From: Trebonia sp036276115
Lineage (GTDB): Bacteria > Actinomycetota > Actinomycetes > Streptosporangiales > Streptosporangiaceae
Length of the DNA: 18,047 nucleotides
Assembly: GCA_036276115.1 (NCBI GenBank)
Contig: DATBEM010000247.1
Span: 1 to 18,047 of the forward strand
Reading direction: 5' to 3'
Part shown: in pieces, positions 1-6,134 of the stretch
Numbering within the stretch: position 1 is the stretch's first letter
Layout: each line of letters begins with the position of its first letter
The notes under the pieces: model-generated
What the model was told of the DNA's origin: nothing
What the model saw: only the letters and a program-made list of their open reading frames with translations
The model's database searches: none
Program-made: the position numbers and the translations under genes

Positions 1-98
1 GCGCTTAGCGCCCTGGCCAGCACCGCCGGCCAGCGGCCCTGGCGCCCGCGCGGGCGCCAGGGCCGCTGGCCGGCGGTGCTGGCCAGGGCGCTAAGCGC
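1..98. repeat. Perfect 98-bp palindrome, candidate terminator
   Basis: Bases 1-49 are the exact reverse complement of bases 50-98, with no mismatch and no spacer (base i pairs with base 99-i). The outer edge reads GCGCTTAG / CTAAGCGC. The right arm holds the TAG stop codon of the sedolisin gene (91-93) and part of its last two codons, so the stem would form at the 3' end of that mRNA and could act as a very strong terminator. The repeat touches the window edge, so its true length is unknown. A real palindrome of this size breaks short-read assemblies, which could explain why the sequence starts exactly here; a fold-back assembly artefact is the alternative. Confidence 0.9.
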
Positions 99-2310
99 CC
101 GCCTCCAGGGCGCGCAGGGCGCTGATGAACGCCAGCCCGTCCGGGACGCCGATGCCGGTCATGGTGCCGTAGCCGGGGTGCGTCACCTGCCCGGTGTAGC
201 CGTCCATGCTCCAGCTCTGGTCATCGAAGTTGACCAGTGACAGCACCCCGCAGGCGTCGACCCCGCACGCGACCGCCTTGAACTGGGTCGGGGTGTTGCT
301 GGTGACCTGCTGCGGGTAGTCGTAGGCGCCGGTGCCCGACAACTGGTAAAGGGCCGGGTTGACGAAGCCGAACCGGCTCGGCATGCCCTGCTCGGCGTCC
401 GTCACCAGGGCGGCGACGAGCGGGGCGGACAGGCTCGTGCCGCCGGTCGGGGCCTGGGTGTAGCCGGTTGGCTGGCCGGCCGAGTTGATCGTCAGCAGGC
501 CGACCGCCATGCCGGTGAACGGGTCGGCGTCGGCGCTGATGTCCGGCACCGTGCGGACCAGGCCGGGCCGGTCGCCGGGAGCGGTGGCCAGCGTGGCGGG
601 CACCACCCCCGCCTGGTACGACGGCTGCGCGTAGAGCTGGCTCGGGCCGCCGCCGGCCGCGCCGTCCTCGCCCTGGAACTCCCACGAGCCGTCGGTGTCG
701 GTGTACATGCCGCTGGACCAGCCGGTCTCGTACAGCCGGGGATTCGCGTTGCCGATGGCCAGCGTGGTGCCGCCGACCGCGGTCGCGAACGGGTCGCTGG
801 ACGGGGTCAGCACCCCCGAGGTGTCCCCGGAGGAGTAGTACATGCCGACGCCCTCGGCCGCCGCCCGGACCAGGATGGCGTGCTCGATGGTGTCGATGTC
901 GGACGGCTGGTCCTCGGCGAAGCCCTCCCACGAGTTGGACACCACCGACGCCAGCGGGGACTTCCCGTCCCCGTCGAGGGCGGCGGTGTCGGCGTTGAAC
1001 AGCGTCTGCAGGCCGTAGTCGCCGTCGTCGCAGCTGTCGCCGCCGATCACCAGGTGGGTCGCCCCGGGGGCGAGGGCGTAGGACGCCTCCACGTCCATCT
1101 GCTCCTCGACGTCGAACGGGGTGCCGCAGTCATCGCCGTGGCCGATCGACAGCTCCTTGTACAGGGCCGGGCTCGGGGCGGCGATGCCGTTGGCCGACGC
1201 GTAGTCCGCCAGCGTGGTGAACATGTACGGCACCAGGCCCAGCTCCACCAGCGCGATCGTCTGGCCCTGGCCGGTGTACCGCGGGCCGTAGCCGTAGGCG
1301 GCCCGCAGCTGGGTCGCGCTGTAGCCGCAGACCTGAGTCGGGAACTGGCTGGTCCCGTACAGCGCGGGCAGCTCGGTCGCGTAGTGCTGGCCGTAGTAGG
1401 ACGAGCACGGGAACGACTGGCTGGCCGGCGCGGTCGGGGTCGCGGTGGGGGCCGGCGTGGCCGTCGGCTTTCCCGTCGGCGTCGCCGTGGGGCTGGTCGT
1501 GGCCACGGGGGCCGGCAACGGCACCGGCGGGCTGACGGGAACCGGGGCCGTGCCCGGGGCCGCCGCCACCGTGGGGGTCTGCACGGGCAGCGTGGTCGCC
1601 GGCGGCCCGGGCGGGGGCGCTACCGTCGCCGCCTTGCCCGCCGCGGGGCCGGACGGCCGGGCCAGGGTAGTGGCCGGGGCGGCGTTGTCCAGGCCGGTGA
1701 CCCCGAGGACGGTGCCCGCCAGCGCGGCCGGGACCGAGACCGGCCGGTCGTTGGCGCGCAGCTCATACGGCCCGGCGGCGGCGGTCCCGGCCGGCCGGTA
1801 GTACCGCAGCCGCACGCCCAGGGCCTGGTCGATCACCGTGGCCGGGGCGGTGGCGCGCACGTAGCCGCGCTGCGCGCCGGCCGCGACGCCGGTGAACCCG
1901 GCCCCCGTCAGCCACGCCTCGACCGAGGCGGCCTGGGCGGGCGTCGCCCCGAAGCGGGCCGCGTACTGCGCGGGGGACAGGAACTGGCCGTGCCGGGGGT
2001 TACCCGGGGTGCTGACCGCGGTCGCGTAGGACTGGGCGGCGCTGGTCCGGGGGGCCAGCCACACCTGGATGGTGAGCGGTCGCGACCCGGCCACGTCCGC
2101 CGTGGCGGCGGCGGGCCGGGCGAACGGGACCGCGCTGCCGGCCAGCTGAGCGCTGGTGTTCTGGTGAGCGGGGCCGGCCGGGGGGGCGGCCGCCCGGGAG
2201 GGGGTTGCCAGGGCCGGGGTCGTGAGCACGCCCGCGACCGTGAGCGCCGTTGTTCCGGCGAGCACGGCGGCCAGGGTCACGCCTCGGGTGATCGTCCGTG
2301 ATCTGATCAT
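91..2310 (-). CDS. Secreted sedolisin-family (S53) serine-carboxyl peptidase with activation prodomain
   Basis: A 739-residue exported endopeptidase. Residues 1-35 form a Sec signal peptide (RSR start, hydrophobic core, likely cleavage after ALA at 35). Residues about 75-205 match the pro-kumamolisin activation domain. Residues about 212-298 are a Pro/Thr/Ala-rich linker, and about 300-739 form the catalytic domain. The S53 triad is visible as E402 and D406 (spacing ExxxD) and S626 in GGTSLSAP, with the oxyanion-hole Asp at D496 in SSGD. Six cysteines lie in the catalytic part (302, 328, 395, 427, 682, 687). The C-terminal calcium loop looks altered: where the family usually has a DVT motif and a GYD/GWD motif, this protein has A679-V680-A681 and G713-Y714-G715. 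The ATG start is preceded by GGGGAG about 5 nt upstream. Family members work at acidic pH after autocleavage of the prodomain. It is divergent from gatC and probably monocistronic. The substrate is unknown. Confidence 0.93.
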   Translation of the reverse strand: MIRSRTITRGVTLAAVLAGTTALTVAGVLTTPALATPSRAAAPPAGPAHQNTSAQLAGSAVPFARPAAATADVAGSRPLTIQVWLAPRTSAAQSYATAVSTPGNPRHGQFLSPAQYAARFGATPAQAASVEAWLTGAGFTGVAAGAQRGYVRATAPATVIDQALGVRLRYYRPAGTAAAGPYELRANDRPVSVPAALAGTVLGVTGLDNAAPATTLARPSGPAAGKAATVAPPPGPPATTLPVQTPTVAAAPGTAPVPVSPPVPLPAPVATTSPTATPTGKPTATPAPTATPTAPASQSFPCSSYYGQHYATELPALYGTSQFPTQVCGYSATQLRAAYGYGPRYTGQGQTIALVELGLVPYMFTTLADYASANGIAAPSPALYKELSIGHGDDCGTPFDVEEQMDVEASYALAPGATHLVIGGDSCDDGDYGLQTLFNADTAALDGDGKSPLASVVSNSWEGFAEDQPSDIDTIEHAILVRAAAEGVGMYYSSGDTSGVLTPSSDPFATAVGGTTLAIGNANPRLYETGWSSGMYTDTDGSWEFQGEDGAAGGGPSQLYAQPSYQAGVVPATLATAPGDRPGLVRTVPDISADADPFTGMAVGLLTINSAGQPTGYTQAPTGGTSLSAPLVAALVTDAEQGMPSRFGFVNPALYQLSGTGAYDYPQQVTSNTPTQFKAVACGVDACGVLSLVNFDDQSWSMDGYTGQVTHPGYGTMTGIGVPDGLAFISALRALEAGA

Positions 2311-2415
2311 CTTCTCCCCGTCGTGAGGATGCGTTGAGTATCCGATTGATTGCTGAGCGTGCGCCTAGACTACGGAGCGGGCGTAAATATGGCAGGGAGC
2401 AACGCCGGCGACCCC

Positions 2416-2427
2416 TAGGATTGGGGC
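2416..2427 (+). promoter_or_regulatory. Candidate leaderless promoter -10 box for gatC
   Basis: TAGGAT (2416-2421) fits the actinobacterial TANNNT -10 pattern and lies 6 nt before the gatC ATG, which would place the transcript start at or next to the start codon. No convincing -35 hexamer is seen. A second -10-like box, TAGACT at 2366-2371, could give a leadered transcript. The GGGG run at 2423-2426 is too close to the ATG to be a normal ribosome binding site. Confidence 0.45.
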
Positions 2428-2724
2428 ATGCCTATTACCCGTGACGACGTTGCTCACCTTGCGCGGCTGTCCCGGCTCGCGCTCGGCGACGAAGAGCTGG
2501 ATCATCTGGCCCCGCAGCTCAACCAGATCATCTCGGCGGTCGCCCAGGTGCAGGAGGTCGCCGCGGAGGGCATCCCGCCGACCTCGCACGCGACCGGCCT
2601 GGCGAACGTGTACCGCGACGACGAGCCGCGCCCCTGCCTGACCTCGCAGGAGGCCCTGGCGGGCGCCCCGGCGGTCGAGATGCAGCGGTTCAAGGTGCCG
2701 CGGATCCTGGTCGAGGAGGGCTGA
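2428..2724 (+). CDS. gatC: Aspartyl/glutamyl-tRNA(Asn/Gln) amidotransferase subunit C
   Basis: A 98-residue protein of normal length for GatC. It is the small subunit that wraps around and stabilises the GatA-GatB core of the GatCAB amidotransferase, which converts misacylated Glu-tRNA(Gln) and Asp-tRNA(Asn) to the correct aminoacyl-tRNAs in the cytoplasm. Recognisable family features are the N-terminal MPITRDDVAHLARLSRLAL helix, the following EELDHLAPQLNQII helix, and the conserved tail with DDEPRPCL and FKVPRILVEEG. It is the first gene of a gatC-gatA-gatB cluster on the plus strand, 79 bp from gatA. The start at 2428 is supported by the conserved N-terminus and by the TAGGAT box just upstream, which suggests a leaderless mRNA. 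It is divergent from the sedolisin gene across 117 bp. Confidence 0.96.
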   Translation: MPITRDDVAHLARLSRLALGDEELDHLAPQLNQIISAVAQVQEVAAEGIPPTSHATGLANVYRDDEPRPCLTSQEALAGAPAVEMQRFKVPRILVEEG

Positions 2725-2741
2725 GCCGTGCAGCTAACTTC

Positions 2742-2759
2742 CGGGGGGACGACCCCCCG
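2742..2759 (+). other. GC-rich hairpin between gatC and gatA
   Basis: A 7-bp perfect stem (CGGGGGG with CCCCCCG) closes an ACGA tetraloop. It lies 18 bp after the gatC stop codon. A second small stem follows (GTGCC 2759-2763 with GGCAC 2770-2774). It is not followed by a U-run, so an attenuator, an mRNA-processing site or a dispersed repeat are all possible. A related TTCCGGGGG-type sequence follows the carboxylase beta gene at 11585. Confidence 0.6.
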
Positions 2760-2774
2760 TGCCCCCCGCGGCAC

Positions 2775-2803
2775 GGTCGACGGGAAGGGCAAGGGTATCG
2801 ACC
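2775..2803 (+). promoter_or_regulatory. gatA ribosome binding site inside a small stem-loop
   Basis: The purine-rich run GGGAAGGGCAAGGG (2782-2795) is a good Shine-Dalgarno region ending 8 nt before ATG 2804. It sits in the loop of a possible 6-bp hairpin, GGTCGA (2775-2780) with TCGACC (2798-2803). This site decides the gatA start in favour of 2804 over the upstream GTG at 2759. Confidence 0.6.
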
Positions 2804-4294
2804 ATGCATGAGCTCGTGAAGAAGACGGCGGTCGAGCTCGCCGCCGCCGTCAGCGCCGGCGAGGTGTCGGCCGAGGAGGTCACGCGGGCGCACCTGGACC
2901 GCGTCGCCGCCGTGGACGGCCAGGTCAAGGCGTTCCTGCACGTGGCCGCGGACGACGCGCTGGCCCAGGCCCGGGCGGTGGACGCCAAGCGCGCCCGGGG
3001 CGGGGAACTGGGGCCGCTCGCGGGCGTCCCGGTCGCCGTCAAGGACCTGTTCGCCACCGTCGGCATGCCGACCACCTGCGGGTCGAAGATCCTTGCGGGC
3101 TGGGTCCCGCCGTATGAGTCGACGGTCACCGCCCGGCTGCGGGCGGCGGGAGCGGTGCTGCTCGGCAAGACGAACATGGACGAGTTCGCGATGGGGTCCT
3201 CGACCGAGAACTCCGGCTTCGGCCCGTCGCGCAACCCGTGGGACCTGGCCAAGGTGCCGGGCGGGTCATCCGGCGGCTCGGCCGCCGCCGTCGCCGCGTT
3301 CGAGGCGCCGCTGTCGCTCGGCACCGACACCGGCGGGTCGATCCGCCAGCCGGCGGCCGTGTGCGGCATCGTCGGGACCAAGCCGACCTACGGCGGCTCC
3401 TCGCGCTACGGGGTGGTGGCGTTCGCGTCGTCGCTCGACACCCCCGGCCCGCTCGCGCGGACCGTGCTCGACGCCGCCCTGCTGCACCAGGTGATGTCGG
3501 GGCACGACCCGATGGACGCCACCTCGATCGACGCCCCCGTCCCGCCGGTGGTGGAGGCCGCCCGGCACGCGGACGTGTCCGGGATGACGATCGGCGTCGT
3601 CAGCGAGTTCTCCGGCGAGGGGTACCAGCCCGGGGTGATGAGCCGGTTCGCTGAGGCGGTCGAGGTGCTGCAGTCGCTCGGCGCCAAGGTGGTCGAGGTG
3701 AGCTGCCCGCACTTCAAGTACGCGCTGCCCGCCTACTACCTCATCGCGCCGAGCGAGGTGTCCTCCAACCTCGCGCGGTTCGACGGGATGCGCTACGGGC
3801 TGCGGACCGGGTCCGGCTCGGCCGAGGAGGTCATGGCGGCGACCCGGGCCGAGGGCTTCGGCCCGGAGGTCAAGCGCCGCATCATGCTCGGCACCTACGC
3901 CCTGTCCAGCGGCTACTACGACGCCTACTACGGCAAGGCGCAGCAGGTCCGCACGCTGATCATCCGGGACTTCGAGGCCGCCTTCGGGCAGGTGGACGTC
4001 CTGATCTCGCCGCCCACCCCGACGACCGCGTTCGACATCGGCGAGCGGGCCGACGACCCGATGGCGATGTACCTCGCGGACCTGTGCACGATCCCGTCGA
4101 ACCTGGCGGGCAACGCGGCGCTGTCGGTCCCGGTCGGCCTGGCCCCGGAGAACGGGCTGCCGGTGGGGCTGCAGGTGATGGCGCCGCCGCTGGCCGACGA
4201 CCGGATGTACCGGGTGGCCGCCGCCGTCGAGGCGGCATTCGACAGCCGCCGGGGGCACCCGCTGCTGGACGAGGCAAAGGGCCTGGAGGCGTAA
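2804..4294 (+). CDS. gatA: Aspartyl/glutamyl-tRNA(Asn/Gln) amidotransferase subunit A
   Basis: A 496-residue amidase-signature enzyme. It hydrolyses glutamine and passes the ammonia through the complex to GatB. The Ser-cisSer-Lys triad is complete: K80 in PVAVKDLF, cis-Ser S155 in PGGSSGGSAA, and nucleophile S179 in GTDTGGSIRQPA; the 24-residue Ser-Ser spacing is the family norm. The C-terminal part keeps the usual ISPPTPTTAFDIGE and NLAGNAALSVPVGL segments. An in-frame GTG at 2759 would add 15 residues (MPPAARSTGR...) that do not look like GatA. ATG 2804 gives the typical MHELVKKTAVELAAAV start and has a strong ribosome binding site, so it is preferred. It is the middle gene of gatCAB, with 4 bp between its stop codon and gatB. 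Confidence 0.97.
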   Translation: MHELVKKTAVELAAAVSAGEVSAEEVTRAHLDRVAAVDGQVKAFLHVAADDALAQARAVDAKRARGGELGPLAGVPVAVKDLFATVGMPTTCGSKILAGWVPPYESTVTARLRAAGAVLLGKTNMDEFAMGSSTENSGFGPSRNPWDLAKVPGGSSGGSAAAVAAFEAPLSLGTDTGGSIRQPAAVCGIVGTKPTYGGSSRYGVVAFASSLDTPGPLARTVLDAALLHQVMSGHDPMDATSIDAPVPPVVEAARHADVSGMTIGVVSEFSGEGYQPGVMSRFAEAVEVLQSLGAKVVEVSCPHFKYALPAYYLIAPSEVSSNLARFDGMRYGLRTGSGSAEEVMAATRAEGFGPEVKRRIMLGTYALSSGYYDAYYGKAQQVRTLIIRDFEAAFGQVDVLISPPTPTTAFDIGERADDPMAMYLADLCTIPSNLAGNAALSVPVGLAPENGLPVGLQVMAPPLADDRMYRVAAAVEAAFDSRRGHPLLDEAKGLEA

Positions 4295-4298
4295 CCAC

Positions 4299-5786
4299 AT
4301 GACTGTCACGTATGAAGAGGCGCTGACCCGGTACGAGCCGGTGTTCGGGCTGGAGACCCACGTCGAGCTGGGCACCCGGACCAAGATGTTCTGCGGGTGC
4401 GTGACCACGTTCGGCGGCGAGCCGAACTCCCAGGTCTGCCCGGTCTGCCTCGGGCTGCCGGGGTCGCTGCCGGTCGTGAACCGGATGGCGATCGAGTACG
4501 CGATCAAGATCGGGCTGGCGCTGAACTGCTCGATCGCCTCGTGGTGCCGGTTCGCCCGCAAGAACTACTTCTATCCGGACATGCCGAAGGACTTCCAGAT
4601 CTCCCAGTACGACGAGCCGCTGTGCTTCGAGGGGTACCTGGACGTGTCCGTCGGCGGCGAGGTGGTGCGGGTCGGGATCGAGCGGGTCCACCTGGAGGAG
4701 GACACCGGCAAGTCGCTGCACGTCGGCGGCGCGACCGGGCGCATCCACGGCGCGGAGTACTCGCTGGTCGACTACAACCGCGCGGGCATCCCGCTGGTGG
4801 AGATCGTCACCAAGCCGGTTCCCGGCACCGGGGCGGACGCCCCCGAGGTCGCCCGGGCGTACGTGACCGAGCTGCGCGACGTGCTGCGCTCGCTCGGCGT
4901 CTCCGACGTGCGCATGGAGGAAGGCTCCATGCGGTGCGACGTGAACACGTCCCTGTCGGTCGCCGGCTCGGGCGTGTGGGGCACCCGGACCGAGACCAAG
5001 AACGTCAACTCGCTGCGCTCGGTCGAGCGGGCGGTGCGCTCGGAGATCGCCCGGCAGGCATTCGTGCTCGACAACGGGCTGCGGGTCCGTCAGGAGACGC
5101 GGCACTTCCACGAGGAATCGGGCGAGACCACCTCGGGCCGCTCCAAGGAAGAGGCGCAGGACTACCGGTACTTCCCCGAGCCCGACCTGGTGCCGGTCGC
5201 GCCGCCGGCGGAGTGGGTCGAGGCGGTCCGGGCGACGCTGCCTGAGCTTCCCTCGGCCCGCCGGGCGCGGCTGCTCGGCGCCTGGTCGCTGGCCGAGGGG
5301 GAGTACGACTCCCTGCGCAACGCCGGCGCGCTCGACGTGGTCGAGCGGACCGTCGCGGCCGGGAGCTCGCCCGCCGACGCCCGCAAGTGGTGGATGGGCG
5401 AGCTCGCCCGCCGCGCGAACGACTCCGGCGCGGAGGTCGCGTCGCTGCCGATCACGCCGGCCGACGTGGCCCGGGTATCGGCCCTGGTGTCGGCCGGGAC
5501 GCTCAACGACCGCCTTGCCCGCGAGGTGCTCGACGCCGTGCTGGCGGGGGAGGGCAGCCCGGACGAGGTGGTCGCCAAGCACGGCCTCGCGGTCGTCAGC
5601 GACGACTCGGCCCTGCTGGCGGCGATTGACGAGGCGATCGCGGCCAACCCGGACGTGGCCGGGAAGGTCCGCGGCGGCAAGGCGGCGGCCTCCGGCGTCA
5701 TCGTCGGCGCGGTCATGAAGGCGACCAGGGGCAAGGCCGACGCGGCCCGCGTCCGCGACCTGGTGCTGGAGCGGCTGACCGCCTGA
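4299..5786 (+). CDS. gatB: Aspartyl/glutamyl-tRNA(Asn/Gln) amidotransferase subunit B
   Basis: A 495-residue GatB. It phosphorylates the side chain of tRNA-bound Glu/Asp with ATP and transfers ammonia from GatA. The N-terminal cradle domain has the family start YEPVFGLETHVEL and four cysteines (32, 34, 47, 50; CGC and CPVC) that match the structural zinc site. NYFYPDMPKDFQISQYDEPL (about 88-107), HLEEDTGKS (about 130) and DYNRAGIPLVEIVTKP (about 152) are catalytic-domain hallmarks. The last 150 or so residues form the helical and YqeY-like tail that grips the tRNA, ending KADAARVRDLVLERLTA. The ATG has GGAGG (4285-4289) 9 nt upstream, inside the end of gatA, so translation is probably coupled. 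The length is normal and no defect is seen. A strong hairpin follows 13 bp after the stop. Confidence 0.97.
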   Translation: MTVTYEEALTRYEPVFGLETHVELGTRTKMFCGCVTTFGGEPNSQVCPVCLGLPGSLPVVNRMAIEYAIKIGLALNCSIASWCRFARKNYFYPDMPKDFQISQYDEPLCFEGYLDVSVGGEVVRVGIERVHLEEDTGKSLHVGGATGRIHGAEYSLVDYNRAGIPLVEIVTKPVPGTGADAPEVARAYVTELRDVLRSLGVSDVRMEEGSMRCDVNTSLSVAGSGVWGTRTETKNVNSLRSVERAVRSEIARQAFVLDNGLRVRQETRHFHEESGETTSGRSKEEAQDYRYFPEPDLVPVAPPAEWVEAVRATLPELPSARRARLLGAWSLAEGEYDSLRNAGALDVVERTVAAGSSPADARKWWMGELARRANDSGAEVASLPITPADVARVSALVSAGTLNDRLAREVLDAVLAGEGSPDEVVAKHGLAVVSDDSALLAAIDEAIAANPDVAGKVRGGKAAASGVIVGAVMKATRGKADAARVRDLVLERLTA

Positions 5787-5799
5787 GGCAGTCCCGGTA

Positions 5800-5842
5800 G
5801 CGCTAACGGCGCCGGCCCCTCGCGGGCCGGCGCCGTTAGCGC
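5800..5842. terminator. Bidirectional terminator between gatB and accE
   Basis: A perfect 19-bp inverted repeat (5800-5818 and 5824-5842) with a 5-nt loop, CTCGC. The arms begin GCGCTAACGG and end CCGTTAGCGC. It lies between the convergent gatB (stop 5786) and accE (stop 5859 on the minus strand), so it can end both transcripts. There is no clear T-tract, as is common for actinobacterial hairpin terminators. Confidence 0.85.
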
Positions 5843-5858
5843 GGTTGAACGAATCTAG

Positions 5859-6134
5859 TCAGGATCGAGGCCCCCGGGCCCAGCTTGGCGGGACGAACCC
5901 CGAGGGATGCCCTAAGGACGGCAGCGCCGAGCGGCGCCAGCCCGCCGGGGAGGGGTGCAGCGCCGGCCGGAGCTGGCGGGACTTGTCGGTCCAAGCCGAG
6001 GCGGCCGAGCGCGCCGGCGCTGGCGGTGCCGCAGCTCGGGCGGCCGCGATAGCGGTGAGGGTCGCGACAAGGGCGGCGATCTCCTCGGGAGTCGCGTCGC
6101 CCTTCACGACTTGCAGATAAGGAATCTCAGCCAC
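5859..6134 (-). CDS. accE: Acyl-CoA carboxylase epsilon subunit
   Basis: A 91-residue protein matching the small epsilon subunit of actinobacterial acyl-CoA carboxylases, which binds the beta (AccD/PccB) core and raises activity. The diagnostic N-terminal pattern is present (LQVVKGDATPEEIAALVATL, residues about 7-26), followed by an Ala/Pro-rich helix, W48 and the C-terminal PAGWRRSALPSLGHP segment (about 63-77). Its usual partner gene is immediately downstream of accD5/pccB, but here the beta gene is 3.8 kb away on the opposite strand. The GTG start overlaps the 3' end of the NYN gene by 8 nt and has GGAAGG 4 nt upstream, so it is probably translationally coupled to that gene. Family assignment is by motif recognition. 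The gene symbol (accE rather than pccE) is a choice of convention. Confidence 0.85.
   Translation of the reverse strand: MAEIPYLQVVKGDATPEEIAALVATLTAIAAARAAAPPAPARSAASAWTDKSRQLRPALHPSPAGWRRSALPSLGHPSGFVPPSWARGPRS

Noticed and set aside
880..2301. 473-residue plus-strand open frame antisense to the sedolisin gene
   Set aside because: Arg/Gly/Val-rich shadow translation produced by GC-rich codons; no domain, and the minus-strand gene has a signal peptide and the full S53 motifs.
3266..5582. Long minus-strand open frames (431 and 540 residues) across gatA and gatB
   Set aside because: Low-complexity His/Arg/Gly/Leu-rich shadows of two clearly recognised genes on the plus strand.
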